From contig NC_088300.1 in NCBI RefSeq assembly GCF_032854445.1, forward strand, positions 39,896,458-39,960,457: DNA of 64,000 nucleotides, in the 5' to 3' direction. This stretch comes from Liolophura sinensis (lineage: Eukaryota > Mollusca > Polyplacophora > Chitonida > Chitonidae). The translations under genes and the position numbers were made by a program. The notes under the pieces were generated by a model, which had not been told where the DNA came from, made no database searches, and saw nothing but the letters and a program-made list of their open reading frames with translations. Positions 13,037-26,689 of this stretch are shown here, piece after piece (the stretch's first letter is position 1; every line of letters starts with the position of its first letter).

Positions 13037-13270
13037 TATTTATTTATTTATTTGATTGGTGTTTTATGCCGTACTCATGAATATTTCACTTATACGATGG
13101 CATTCAGCATTATGGTGGGTGGAAACCGGGCACAGCCCAGGGGAAACCCACGACCATCCATGGTTGCTGTCAGACCTTCTCACGTACGGCCGGAGAGGAA
13201 GCCAGAATGAGCTGGACTTGAACTCACAGCGACTGCATTGGTGAGACACTCCTGAGTCATTACACTGCAC
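13037..13270 (-). repeat. SINE-A with 15 bp TSD
   Basis: A reverse copy flanked by perfect direct repeats TACTGTGGATGAATT at 13022-13036 and 13271-13285. The head is lost just past the first part of the tRNA-like region. This is the cleanest insertion footprint in the window. Confidence 0.95.
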
Positions 13271-13661
13271 TACTGTGGATGAATTAAGCAATGGAGTTTT
13301 AAGATATGGAATAACTGGATCTTGCGATTATCGACTTGGAACGCCCTCTACGGACTACGAATGGTATATGAATGTCGGACATGACGCTTATATTTTAATT
13401 ATTCCCCATATCTTGACAGTGCAAAGAACAGAGAGAGAAAAAAACTGAAACATTGTGGTGTGATACATTCTAATCTGGAAAATAGTCATTATTGTGACAT
13501 GAAGTCGTTGCCAGCAGGTCCCTTCAAGCCTTTGACCAGTCAGTTTGTGTTTGCAGATTTGGAATAATTGGCAATTATGGAGACATTTAATAACATTTTA
13601 TTTGATTTCTTGCTCTGACTAATTATTTATATTTTGGACCAATGACCAAGTACATGTGCTG

Positions 13662-13884
13662 TAATTCTTCAACCTATTTGCTTGTTTGCAATGCGTTTGT
13701 TTTTAGACATATTCTAAAGGCATTTTTTTTGTGCAGACTGATAAAATTATACTTTTCGTGAAGCCTGGAATTTGGCCAATCCAACCAACGTATTTTTGTC
13801 TCCCAAATCTCAAATTATAGCTGTGCATAAAGTGCACTGAAAGTTGCTCTGTCATATGCGAAAAGGTTGAAGAATTATGGCACA
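13662..13884 (-). repeat. MITE-1 copy
   Basis: Termini TAATTCTTCAACCTATTTG and GCGAAAAGGTTGAAGAATTA, with internal CCAATCCAACCAACGTATTT. Confidence 0.78.
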
Positions 13885-14638
13885 GGTAATCAGTGTGAAG
13901 TCCTCCTTTTATCTGTATAAAATAAGACGACATAGAGAGTGGAACTTAGTTATCTATGTATTTATTTCATTCCAACTTAATTAGAATTTCACTTGCACAT
14001 CATCAGTCAGTGATATGGGTAGATATGACATGTCAGACCACCCACATGACCATACATTAATGCATTGACCACTTGTTTCCACCAGGGGGCAGTGTAGGAG
14101 ATGGAATTTTGAAATGTGAACATTAATTCCCATTGTGCGAGGCTGATACTAAACCAGTCCATGGTAACCAATCCTCCAAGACCTGCCATGGGTCAACATT
14201 TGGACAATATCTCATCTACACCACTAACAGTGCATTTTCAGCCAAAATGTTAAAGCCATTCTGTATATGTGTTGTATTCCATGGGTCATGATGTATTCAT
14301 TATTAAAGAGTAAACAAACAAACAAACAAACAAAATATATAAATACATGTAGATGTTAATGCATTCAAATAATTAATAGTCCTTCTCTAATGTTACCTAT
14401 ATCACACTTGATCATGAACGTCCCATAATACAGAGAATGCTACTCAATATATGAATTCAGATAGGTCTTTTATTAAAAATTTATAGACTCAAGTGGTCAG
14501 CGGAAATGACCTTTGACCTACTTGTCCTTTCTAAGGTCAGAGTTCATATTAGCTCATGCATTTTAGTTATCCATTATATCCTGCAATCTATGAAGCAAAA
14601 AATAATGAAACTAATATTAACAGCAGGAATTCAGGGAA
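13885..14638. other. No gene seen
   Basis: Unique sequence apart from a short (AAAC)n run near 14312-14332. Confidence 0.5.
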
Positions 14639-16077
14639 GCATGGTATCACATCGGAACATCTTACTGAAGATGCCAAATATAATGACTTAGTGGATGCAT
14701 GGTATCACATCGGAACATCTTACTGAAGATGCTAAATATAATGACTTAGTGGATGCATGGTATCACATCGGAACATCTTACTGAAGATGCCAAATATGAT
14801 GACTTAGTGGATGCATGGTATCACATCGGAACATCTTACTGAAGATGCTAAATATGATGACCTAGTGGATGCAGGGTACTACACTGGAACATCTGGCTGA
14901 AGATACCAAATATGGTGACCTAGTGGATGCAGGGTACTACACTGGAACATCTGGCTGCAAATACCAAATATGATGACCTAGTGGATGCATGGTACTACAC
15001 TGGAACATCTGGCTGAAGATACCAAATATGATGACCTAGTGGATGCAGGGTACTACACTGGAACATCTGGCTGAAAATATCAAATATGATGACCTTGTGG
15101 ATGAAGGGTACTTACACTGGAACATCTAGCTGAAAAAATCAAATATGACCTAGTGGATGCAGGGTACTACACTGGAACATCTGGCTGCAAATACCAAATA
15201 TGATGACCTACTGGATGCATGGTACTACACTGGAACATCTGGCTGAAGATACCAAATATGATGACCTAGTGGATGCATGGTACTACACTGGAACATCTAG
15301 CTGAAAATATCAAATATGATGACCTTGTGGATGAAGGGTACTTACACTGGAACATCTGGCTGAAGATACCAAATATGATGACCTTGTGGATGAAGGGTAC
15401 TTACACTGGAACATCCAGCTGAAAGTATCAAATATGACCTAGTGGATGCAGGGTACTACACTGGAACATCTGGATGAAAATACCAAATATGATGACCTAA
15501 TGGATGCATGGTACTTCACTGGAACATCTGGCTGAAAATACCAAATATGATGACCTACTGGATGCAGGGTACTACACTGGAACATCTGGCTGAAAATACC
15601 AAATATGATGACCTAGTGGATGCTGGGTACTACACTGGAACATCTCGTTAAAGATGCCAAATATGATGACTTATTGGATGCATGGTACTACAACGGAACA
15701 TCTGCTGAAAATACCAAATATGATGACTTAGTGGATGCAGGGTACTGCAACGGAACATCCAGCTGAAAATACCAAATATGGTGACCTAGCGGATGCAGGG
15801 TACTACACTGGAACATCTGGCTGCAAATACCAAATATGATGACCTAATGGATGCATGGTACTACACTGGAACATCTGGCTGAAGATACCAAATATGGTGA
15901 CCTAGTGGATGTGTGGTACTACACTGGAACCTCCAGCTGAAAATACCAAATATGATGACCTAGTGGATGCATGGTACTACACTGGAACATCTAGCTGAAG
16001 ATACCAAATATGATGACCTACTGGATGCAGGGTACTACACTGGAACATCTGGCTGAAGTTTCCTAATATGATGACCT
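14639..16077 (+). repeat. 58 bp minisatellite, about 25 units
   Basis: The unit is built on GGTACTACACTGGAACATCT and CCAAATATGATGACCTAGTG. The first four units form a separate subtype (TATCACATCGGAACATCTTA); the rest are the ACTACACTGG subtype, with occasional units shortened by a few bases. No protein frame is kept, because 58 is not a multiple of three and stops are frequent. Confidence 0.95.
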
Positions 16078-17300
16078 ACATGTAGTACCAATAATCTGAC
16101 AATCTGTGTGTAATGGTGCTGAGTGGAAAACAAGGAAGATTCTAAATTTTTTAGCATGAGAGACACTGCATGGTATTAAACACAATCTTCAATAAAGAGG
16201 GAATCATGTGAGTTGGCTGTAACCTCCCGGCATGTGCAATCAGTGCTTGGTGAATGATTATACATAAACATACACTTATATATTGGATATTATTCCCTAC
16301 GCTTTATATTGCCATTCATATATAGTTATGGCTGACTGTACATCAGTCAATTAGAATATGGGTATTGAGCTCAGAAACCAATCTAGGCCCACAGGTTCTC
16401 CAATGACCACTTAAATTAACAACTGCAAGACAGTGTAATTTAATGCTATGATGCCTAGGTGACAGCGTATCCCAGCAGAGACAACACAAGGCAGTGCTGT
16501 AGAATTTCTGACGGAATGTATGGGTGTGCCTGTCCACAGAGGACGACACATGGTATGAGACAGACAACATATCTGGTCTTATTGCATCGAGGAAAGTTGA
16601 CCGATCATGAGGTGCTGAGGCAAATTGTGGTGCCAATGTCCCTTGATGGCGCTCAGGAAGACCAGTTTAATTGCTCAGCTGCTATCAGACCGATATGGGT
16701 TCACATGTAATTGTTCATGGATCACTCTCCTTATTGACTGGCTCACTACAGGAGGTCAGTGTCAAACATCTTGGGATTCCTAGATGGGAACAATAACCCG
16801 GTGAGGGCAGAAAATGTCAATATCTTCCATTCCTCTCAAAGATGTCCAAGCAGACTTCATCAACCTCCCCTGGTGGCTGAGGACTTGAACCCAGCCCGCT
16901 TTCACTTATTTCCGCTCTCCTCGGACCAGCCTGGCAAAAGAGGAAATATTTCCATATAGATGACATGGAGGTTCCTCGTAAAGGCACAGAGGAAGTCTTG
17001 TGACCTGGCACATCTGGACAGCTAAGCCCTGCTGATTAAATGTACAAAAACTTCTAATACTTTCCCGAACAACGGAAAGCTCTTGTGATGATGGAATTAT
17101 ACTCCCCATATCCCCGTAGACATATAAATCTGCCGCGTAAGCAAACTACTTGCTGTAACCTCTAGGATGACGCACATTATGACTGTTTGAGAACTCGAAT
17201 ACTGTAGTGCACTCCACACAGCGTACACAGATATAACATATCACACTATACACAGCCCCTGGTATATTGCACCTTGTCACCGTGTGTAAACAGAAAAATC
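16078..17300. other. Gene-free, uncertain
   Basis: Slightly richer in GC than its surroundings at 16440-17100, with short overlapping frames on both strands, but no splice-bounded block or recognisable protein. Confidence 0.4.
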
Positions 17301-17309
17301 CGCTCCAGC

Positions 17310-17439
17310 TGTCAGCAACGTGCAGATTGTCATGGTTTTCCCCTGGATCTGCCCAGTTTCCTCTTACCATAATGCTGGCACCTGTCATATAAGGGAAATA
17401 TTCTTGAGTATGGAATAAAACACCAATCAAATAAATATA

Positions 17440-17470
<31 letters not shown>
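17310..17470 (+). repeat. SINE-A, 5'-truncated, long (AAAT)n tail
   Basis: Body from GTTTTCCCCTGGATCTGCCC to the tail, which extends to about 11 AAAT units. Confidence 0.88.
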
Positions 17471-17570
17471 ATGTATTATGAATCCCTAGTACCTTGTACA
17501 TGTACGTTATCCTTGTCTTAAAATGAACCTCAGTTACTGAACCTCAGTTGTATGTTGATGGTTTCAAATT

Positions 17571-17656
17571 ATCTCTGCACGTATACAGAAATTACCTTGC
17601 ATTGTGCTGTCTACTTCTGCACGTATACAGAAATTACCTTGCATTGTGCTGTCTAC
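17571..17656 (+). repeat. Tandem duplication, two units of about 45 bp
   Basis: CTGCACGTATACAGAAATTA followed by the same block again, each ending GTGCTGTCTACT. Confidence 0.85.
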
Positions 17657-19075
17657 TATCACAGCATGAATATACAGAAATGAACGACCCACTGAAAAGT
17701 ATGGTTTTATAATTTATGGAAAACAACATTCAGGAGTAATTTATGAATTTACATGTCTCTCCTAACCTCATTCCTAAGCTATGTATGTACGGCACTTATA
17801 TTATGTTCATAGGGTGCTGTGTAGATTTAGAAACAGTCTTGCTCAAAATGATATCTGTGATAGACATGGACATTGTCTGGATGACCTCAAGTCGATGTTT
17901 ACGTATGAATTTAAGCAGCATAGAACAAGAATTCAAAGTAATGTACATATAGTGATGGGTAAGCTCTTCAAAAAAAACAAACAAAAAAAAGAAAAACACA
18001 TGCACACACGCAAACAAACATTCTCTGCGGAAAATGCCCAGAACCTTTCATTTTTTTATTTGCCCAGTCTGTTGAGGCCTGATTGATGGCGACATCTGTG
18101 AAGATGGACTATCTATTAGGACACCCCTGTAGCCGCACGGAGTTTTATCTGAAGAGAAATGCAATTTTCGCGTGCAGTTAAGGGCTACAACTTTGCTCAT
18201 CGCAGAATTGATTTTGGCGCACGACTTTTTTGTCTGTGCATGCCCAGTGTTACAGTTTTATCCTGGTAATATTAAAGTGTTGTTGGTGGCTGGTTATTAT
18301 CTAGGTGGGCACAGTTAATATTTGAACTGCTGATGCATTATTGATATCTTGAGGAATACATGGATGCTGGTTCACCCTGATGAATTGCACGGGAATACCG
18401 TAGTATAGTATAGAGATTGTGAGGTTTGAGACTGAGTTCAGAGGTCTGAAATGGTTCATAATGAAATTATTGTACATGTACTTTTAGAATTTCAGAATTA
18501 TTTCCACCATACCTGTCATATTGAATGGGGAAACATGTAAAAATGCATCAATATTAATGGCACATTATTGATTTTTTTTTCAGATTTACACGTTTTGTGA
18601 GAATTAAAAGGCTAGGTGATAAAATGTTCCATTTTGGAAGGGTATAAATGGTGAAACCTGAAACTTTCTCTGCATGTATTGGTACACCTGATTATCTCTC
18701 CATGGCTAGAAAGATCAAAGGGTTTGCTGATTGGGCTTGCTGATTGGGCAGCAGGGTGGGAATGTTTCTAATGTATGTATGTACATGTGGTAAGAGCATT
18801 CCAGGCATCTGTACATGTATATGTAAGTATTTTATCTTTGTCTGTGTACTGACTGAATTGATGGTCAATCAATAGAATACGTTTTGTACATTTGGTAATT
18901 GATTTCTTGGTGAAGAGGTAGGCATTTGTTTATAAAGATCTTGCGTCTTTCAGAAAGAAGATATGTGAATTATTATGAATGTGGTATAAAAATGAAAGGA
19001 AATGTCAGGGATGAAATCATCATTGAGTTTCAGCCTTGATATAACGTTGAAAGGTCAGATACGTACAGTGATGAT
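17657..19075. other. No gene seen
   Basis: Unique AT-rich sequence. A short frame at 17743-18086 has no splice context and low-complexity A-rich content. Confidence 0.5.
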
Positions 19076-19229
19076 CGTACGTGGGAAAGTCTGCCAGCAA
19101 CCTGCAGATGGTTGTGGGTTTCCCCTGGGATCTGCCCAGTTTCCTCCCACCATAATGCTGGCCACCGTCGTATAAGTGAAATATTCTTGAGTATGGCATA
19201 AAACACCAGTCAAATAAATAAACAAATAC
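19076..19229 (+). repeat. SINE-A, 5'-truncated
   Basis: From GTGGGAAAGTCTGCCAGCAA to the tail CCAGTCAAATAAATAAACAA. Confidence 0.9.
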
Positions 19230-22200
19230 AATGATGGTCCATGGCAGAGGGGCAGTGGTCCTGTCTGTATATTGAGATAAATGATAAAGCCAAGGACGAC
19301 ATCAAATAAACATGCAATGCTTGTTTCAAGAAGCTACAGGTACGTGGAGGATGCATCATAAAAAAAAAACCTTTTTTCTTTAGTCTAATGTGTACATGTG
19401 CAGTATTTTTGCAAAGAATCCAACGTTCAGCTGTTAAATGTGTAAGTCCACTCATGCAGTGAATGGAGGGAGATTTTTATCTGTTTTGACGGCTGTTCAT
19501 TTCACATAGGCCTTGAACCCTTTCAAACAGAGGACGACCATGATAAAGGGAAAGACCTCTTATACTCTGAGATTGCCCAGAGTTCTGCTAGCTGTGTTTA
19601 GATCATCTTTTTTGTTACTCCACCATTGTTGAATTATATTAATGTAATTCTTAGTGAGTACAGAAAAAGTGCAAGACCCACTCACTTGATTTTACCATGC
19701 ATCAATAGCCCTAGCTCTTAAAATATCAGCTTGGAATAGATGAGCTTCACCATTTGCCAGCTGAATTCACAAGCCGTCACCACATGTTTACTAATCACAC
19801 AAAAACAACAAAAGAATGGAAAAACAATGGACAGTTCTCTTACAGTACATGTTCCTCCAGTCTGAAACCCTCTACCATGCAAACCAATCAGAGAAAAAAA
19901 AAAGGGGGAATTTATGCATCACTTACTGAATGCAAATCGCCAATCAGAACCAACGATACTACTCATGCAACTCTTGTCACAGCACAGGTGGAAACTAACA
20001 ATTTTATTTTTTCATATTACATTTGTCGAATTAAATAAATACACCCAGAATCAAAAAGCTTCATGCATGAACAAGATGAATACTGCAACAATGCGAATCA
20101 TCATCTCAGCAGAATGTCAGTTTTTCAATCGTCCTGTTGAGGTTTATTCTAAGACTTAGTTACACGTTGATATTGACAAATTTGTTTCAGATTTAGTTGA
20201 TAATTTTAGTCAGGATTAAGGCTCTAACTGAAGCTGCTAATTTAGGTTTTAGAATCTTCGAATAGGCGATATATTACATTTTACATATATTGCAATTTTA
20301 CTTATATTACCATTTTACATATATTACAATTTTACATATATTACATATAAATTATTTTTCAAAACAGGTAAATTTCCAAAACTAAAATTCTTAATATTAT
20401 TTGTTGATAACTTAATGAAGTATTTCTGCTCTTTAATCTATACATTCCAATAAGGACAATCTTTCATGATATTTAAGATCTGTGAATACAGAGCCTGCAT
20501 AATCAGAAATTGATAAGAATGAAGAAGTGGATGGAGACATCACCATGCAAATGTGACAGTTTTTACAAGCTTTCGTCTCTCTCGCCCTGATCTTTTTCAT
20601 GTGACAGTCTTCCTCGCTTGAAAAGTGATGAAAGTTTGTTAAACCTTTCACATTGACATTGTTATGCTTTAACTTGTTTATCATCATTGAACCCACCTAC
20701 AACTAAGAGTCCAAAGGCAGTGTATGATAATCAGAAATTGATTTTCCTATGATGAGATAATTCTGACCACATTCACTGTTTGTGCAGGCCTCGAGATCTG
20801 TATCATCAAAGTTACTTTCATATTATAGCGTTTGATGTTTGTACACCAATATATGTACAGGTGGAATCCATATACTAATGGTGAATCAGGTGAAAGCACT
20901 TGTGCATTTATTGAGCTATGCTGAGTTAATGACCCAGTTTCTGTGTTAATGGCGCCAGTCAAAAGTATGTCTTTATAGATACAAAAGGTAAACGCCTTAC
21001 ATAGGTATGTATGTTTTATACAAAGCCATGGCCAGCTGCAGAAACTTTACTACATGGACAGAATTTTATACTATTACTCTTTCAGTCTGAATATATGCAA
21101 ATATATATACAAAGAAATTGGCATGGAGTGATCCTTCACTTATACAGTGATTTGGCAGTCTGTCAAAATACATACCTGTGGCTATATAGGTCTGTATTCC
21201 TAGTATGTATGCCTTCACCAACTTTGATAATGTGCAGTTGATTAGGAGATTGGTTGCTTTTTGTTTTAATTGAGTGACAGCTTAAGATAGCACCCTTTAA
21301 TGTCGTTAACAATAACAATATATAATGAGTTTATTAATTCATGCAGGCTGTTTGAAAACATCTGTATATATGTTATTTACTGTATGCAATAATATACAGG
21401 TAGAAAAATGCATGTGTATGTATATGTACATGTGTATATATATATGTATATTTATTATTTATATAAGATTATATGTCACACAGTTACAGTGATCAACAAA
21501 AAAAGAAACCGCTCATTTGGAGATATGAATTATATTAAAAGGGGATAGTACAAGGTAGTTAATATGGGAGAGTACCATAATAGCCAGGTCTACCTGAGGC
21601 ATCCGACCATTGCAGCCCTGGTGAACCATGTGAGATGCATGCAGCATGCTCTTTTGTGAAACCGTGTCGCTTGAGTGTCAGAGTAATATGTCTACGTGGG
21701 GGGGCGTGATGGTCAGTGTCTTTTCCATGGCATTGCAGTGAGGTAGCGTTATAAATACATGTATGTCACCATGTGTCCGGTCTGTTGCAAGAAAATAATG
21801 ACATTATCAAAATATTGATGACTGTATGACATTAAAGCCCTAAGCAACCAACAAATAATAATTGAGTAAAATACATAAAATCAGCAATGTATTAATTCCC
21901 AGAAGAAAAACCAAAACAGCCTAATTTGGCTCCCTAAAGAAGACCATTTCTTAATGTTTTTGTGAAATAATGCCTACTTTGTTCCGTAATATTTTCTAAC
22001 AAATATATATAATTGTTTTCTTTTCACAAAAGAATCATAGTCCTATTTTGATGGTGATTTTTATCCATCTGAATATATTCTTTTCCGTGCAGTAATGGTA
22101 TTTTCATGTTATTGTTTGTTTAATAAATGTGAAGACAATACAGTATTTGATTAATTTTAGACCAAAATACTCTAATCACAACATTTTTGTTTTAACGGAC

Positions 22201-24917
22201 ATGTCATTCTGCTTAAGTCATGGTGGTAAGGGGCATGTGTAATAAAAGTTGATGCTTATTTAAGCATTTACATCAACAGAGAGAATAAAACCCTAACTGG
22301 TGTTAACGGACATAAATTAGAATTTCATCGGTTACGTGTGACTTGTTATATTGCTAGCACTACCTCAGCTGCATGCTCTGGTATTACTTGCTGTGCTGTA
22401 GTCATTTATATGAAAGAAAGGACAATAGTTTTGGCTATGATGCGCTAGTGTCAAACGTGTTTGTATTGAAAAGAAAGAAGAATCGATTACATTGTCATCC
22501 AAAGTGCAGGTAACTGTCACAAAAAAATCTTTGTCTTGGATATATTTGTCATGATGATGAGCACCACAGCCATGACAACTGTGCGAGTGCTCCAGGTAAA
22601 TAGAATGGATTCGGTTTTGTATGTTCACATACAGTCAAAACAGGAAATGGCCAAATTAAGCTGCCATACTCAAGAGTAGAAAATGGACCAATTTGCTTGG
22701 CCTAATAGGAGACAGTGGTTATACATTTAAAAAGGATGATTCTAATAGACATGTTAGATTGGCAGCTAGGAATGAAGTCAATAAAGAGCTGGCATCAAGG
22801 CACTATGAAAACACCAGTATTGTGTGTGAAGCTGTGAACAGGCGTGTTCAACAGAAGTTGTAATGTCAGTTGAAATGTGACAAATGTACTGATCTCACAG
22901 GTACTCAGGAACACAGGTATTCTTGTGTGCTCATATCCAGGCTATATAATTCCTCAGAGTTCTGAGGCCGTGGAGCTGTAATGTGTGGTAGTGTGTACAG
23001 ACAGATATTGGTGGGACCATTACTTACATATGTAAATTCAGAGGTTGCCTTGGAATTGTGTAGAAACTGTCGTCAACATTGTGACAGTTGTAGACCTGGG
23101 CCCAGATGTTCAAAACTGGTTTACAACTTAATACAACTTAAGATTTGACTTCAGTTTTTGTACTTTGCCTATCAAAATTGTACCAGTGTATGAACAATGA
23201 AATGCTGGTGTATACTTTGACTTTTTAGAACTGAGTTTGGCTAAAATATTAAATATAAATATGACTTAGGTAATCCACCTTTGAACATCTGGACCCTAAA
23301 GGTTCTTCTCCAGATTGCAAGAGTTGCAGTTTCTTTGTGTTTCGGTGATTGGTTACTTGTCATATGTGTAACAATCTGCATGTATCAGAATCTGCATGTA
23401 TCAGTATTAAAACCATTGCTTAACCAAGGAGAAGCCTTTCTGTGGAATTCTCTAGTGCTTGGTTAAACAGTTAAGAGGACATTTTCATGCAATACTCTAA
23501 TAGTCAGTCATAATGACATAATCATGAAAAAACTGTAAATCACTTTTTTCAGTGGATTTTATGCATACAATTATTATGAAAAGGTTGCTAAAAATGAATT
23601 GTTGGTGTCACTAAAGATGCTTTATAAATTATTTTCTCCTTACCCCATCATTCTCTCAGAATTATTTCTCTACACCCCATCATTCTGTCAGAATTATTTT
23701 CTCTACACCCCATCATTCCCTCAGAGGGTTTCAAAATAGTGGTTGCAGAGGTGGTTGAAAAGATTGAAGAATAAGGGTAAATGTTGACATGAGATAAAAT
23801 GCTGCTACTGGATAACAACAAAACTACACCTTATTTGGCTAACTTTATCCCATGACTTGACAGACCTAAGCGTATGGTGTGTTTGTCCAGTGCTGGTAAT
23901 CCTGCTTACTGTCTGCAGTAAACATTGCACAAATATGATATTAAATCCCTTATGTATTTACATATGACATTTCTGAAATGTCAACATGGCAGAATATAAG
24001 ACACATAAGCCACAAAAATTAATGCTCAAAAGGTCAATGCGATTTTTGTATGTATGCTTTTCAGTCTTGATTACTGTTAATGGCTTGGAAGATCTTTGCA
24101 TGACAATATCAGCATTCCCAAAAGTGAAGTAGGAAAAGAGCTGATATTTGGGCTTACTCTCTTGCCTGTGCTGCAGTAATGATCTGTAGTGTGCACCTGA
24201 ATGCTTTGTCAAAGTGCATGTGTGGTCAGGTGACGTTGATGACTTAGGAATGGTTCACCTGTCAGGCAGATGGCTTGTCTCCGGTAATTCAGGGTAATGA
24301 ACCCTTCCACATGCAGCTGCAATTTGTTGCTGAGGGCTGCTCAACATCACCTGTGACACATGTCGTCCTACATCGAATGTAGGAACATAAGGGTGTGAGA
24401 ACTCCATTCTTATTTTAGATTTATGAATTTATGAATCTCGATGTTTTCGAGTAAACTTTACTTATAAATGGGTCACCTGCTTGCATTGCACACCTTATAT
24501 GCTCTTAGGTGAGGCCATGATTATATCCCAATGTCCCACCACAAAAACAACCCTATACGCTTTAATAAATTTTTATTCAAATTTTGATACAAGTTTTTTT
24601 TTAAAGTAAGTTTATTTAGTGTTATAATTTCTTTCAAATCCCATTTTTTTTTTATCAGGCAGACTTACGAGAATAAACAAAACAAAAAATACATGATTGC
24701 CTTCCGACATGACCAGTACATGACCACCTACATGTCGATAGCAGACCTTATAGAACTGTAAATACATCTGGTGTAAAAATGGAATTCAGAGCTGAAGTGT
24801 GTACTGCCATATAGCTTGAAAAAGGTATGCTTCCTCCATACATTTGCACTTCAGTCCACTCTGACATTTAAATTCGATTTTTACTGAAGTGCTGAAGGGT
24901 AAAAACCAATTTTCAAT
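19230..24917. other. Gene-free upstream region
   Basis: 5.7 kb with no supported gene. It contains short TTACATATATTGCAATTT-type repeats at 20270-20350, TA/TG-rich simple sequence at 21400-21460, two and a half copies of a 35 bp unit (CACCCCATCATTCTCTCAGA) at 23638-23725, and a MITE-2 end at 23730-23783 (GGTTGAAAAGATTGAAGAAT). Any promoter or 5' untranslated exon of the F-BAR gene would be here, but none could be identified. Confidence 0.5.
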
Positions 24918-25022
24918 ATGGCCAGCTTCAGCGAGCAGGAAATCGTGTTAGCTCATTGGTGTGAAAGTGATAACCTGTACAGGAAGCATGTGGACACACT
25001 GATTTTATCAGTGATGAGCAAG
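24918..25022 (+). CDS. Probable first coding exon of F-BAR gene
   Basis: Open from an ATG at 24918 (context caatATGG) for 35 codons, ending AAG before gtgtgt. The product starts MASFSEQEIVLAHW and continues with DNLYRKHVDTL, which suits the first helix of an F-BAR domain. The join to the next exon is not settled. The best acceptor (after 25871) needs a one-base overhang. The AAG|gtgtgt donor gives phase 0, which fits only the alternative acceptor before TTT at 25880. A GC donor at 25018 (ATGA|gcaagg) would give the right phase for the strong acceptor. An unseen micro-exon is also possible. No promoter was recognised upstream. A transcript would decide. Confidence 0.55.
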
Positions 25023-25189
25023 GTGTGTTTAATAAGAATAAAACCACAAAATTCCAATTACTGTATGGACTGTATGTTTTTTTATCTCTCCAATACTGTA
25101 AGATACCTGTTGTATAAGGAAGCGAGAGGAAAAAAATGTCAACTTGTGTCTGGGTGAGGTGATGTAGTTGATGATTTTTAGCATATGAA

Positions 25190-25381
25190 GTAGGGCAACT
25201 TTCAGTGTGATTTAAGCTCCTTTTTTTATTTTATTTTGGAGACAAAATATACATGAGTTGGGTTGGCCGGTTTCAGAGCTTCTTAAAAGGTATAATTTTT
25301 GTCAGTCTACAAAAAAAAAATACCCTTAGAATATGCTGAGATAAACCTTGCAAACATTCTAAAAGATTGAAGGATTATGGT
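25190..25381 (+). repeat. MITE-1 copy in intron 1
   Basis: Internal GGAGACAAAATATACATGAG and terminus AAAAGATTGAAGGATTATGG. Confidence 0.7.
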
Positions 25382-25545
25382 AATGATCACAATTACTGTT
25401 GAATTATTTGTCAGTTTTTCTGGTGTTTTACGCCTTGTTTATGAGTATTTTACTATTGTCCCAGGTTTGGAGATCCGTCCATGCAAGGAACATGTGACTA
25501 ACAGTTTAATTTGCACCAATTCTAAGATAAAGTTAGGGCTATTTG

Positions 25546-25810
25546 ATTTATGTATTTATTTGATTGGTGTTTTATGCCGTACTCAAGAATATTTCACTTA
25601 TATGCCGGCGGCCACCATTATAGCAGGAGGAAACCAGGCAGAGCTCGGGGGGAAACCCACGACCATTCGCAGGTTGCTGGCAGACCTTCCCACATACGGC
25701 CAGAGAGAAAGCCAGCATGCGCTGGACTTGAACTCACAGCGACTGCATTGGTGAGAGACTCCTGGGTCATCACGCTGCGCTAGCGTGCTAACCAATTGAG
25801 CTATGGAGGC
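25546..25810 (-). repeat. SINE-A, full-length, in intron 1, with TSD
   Basis: Complete reverse copy ending in a head read on minus as GCCTCCATAGCTCAATTGG. It is flanked by TTAGGG(T)CTATTTG at 25533-25545 and 25811-25824. It sits only about 60 bp before exon 2. Confidence 0.93.
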
Positions 25811-25871
25811 TTAGGGTCTATTTGTGTGATTGTGTTAGTGTCTAACCATGTTTTCCTCCTGTCTGTTGTAG

Positions 25872-25980
25872 TTGCTGAGTTTGCACAGCAGATGGCTGCA
25901 GCTCATGAAATGTTTTCCAAAGAAATTCAGACTGTGATCTCAAATATTAAACGTAAAAACCATGACTTGAAGAAGGAAAG
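25872..25980 (+). CDS. F-BAR gene exon 2
   Basis: The acceptor is a long pyrimidine tract ending ctgttgtag, and the donor is AG|gtaagt at 25981, a near-perfect consensus. The coded segment includes AEFAQQMAAAHEMFSKEI and IKRKNHDLKKER, an amphipathic lysine-rich helix like the region of F-BAR domains where the first long helix passes the conserved E-x-x-Y/F-x-K-x-L pattern. The exon ends two bases into a codon (AG), and exon 3 begins with the A that completes arginine, so the pair joins exactly. A second in-frame acceptor (gctgag, exon start 25880) is available. A full SINE-A copy ends about 60 bp upstream, in the preceding intron. Confidence 0.8.
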
Positions 25981-26689
25981 GTAAGTTGCATTAATTTTAA
26001 TGTAAAAAAAAATATGACTTAAATACAATATATTTTAATAGTCTCCACTGTCTGTTAATACATATATGTGTTTGGTACTTAATTGTTTTTGTAACGAAGG
26101 AATGAGAAGTGATGTAAATGATGATCAGCACACTCTGTGGATGTTTCAAAAACTGTTTTATTTAAAGGTTTAGTAACAAATTGACTTTTGTACTTGAAAG
26201 TTAAGATTTCTTTTCACTTTAAATAATGTTGATGAAGTGCGTGTAATTTTAGCCAGTATATTTTATGGTGGTGGAGACTAAAGGGGAATAACTCTTGGGG
26301 TAATACTAATATAATTTGGCTTGCCAGCAGATCCAGTCCAATATTGATAACTTTGTGGACCCAATGTTCATTTGCAAGTATATCTCAGAAAGGAAAACTC
26401 TACAGGTTTACTTTTTTGGTGTCCATATAGGATACCTCTTGTGTGACTGCATCATAAAAAAAACACATGTGAAGGCAAAATACATGTACACCCATTACAC
26501 TACGTTTTTTGATTCATTTTGCCCATTTTTGTGCAATAGTGCCTCATCATTCTGGCATTGCATTTCAATCTTTTGCAAGCAAACTGTGAGAGTTTTAAAG
26601 TGAAAAAGGTGAAACACAATTGCTGCTTAAGAGTATACATTTGTCTGAATATTGTATGTTTGCTGCCAAAAGGTAGCAAGTGAAAACAT

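Noticed and set aside
16343-17109. Overlapping frames on both strands in a slightly GC-richer patch
   Set aside because: No frame is longer than 100 codons, and neither strand shows splice-bounded blocks or family motifs.
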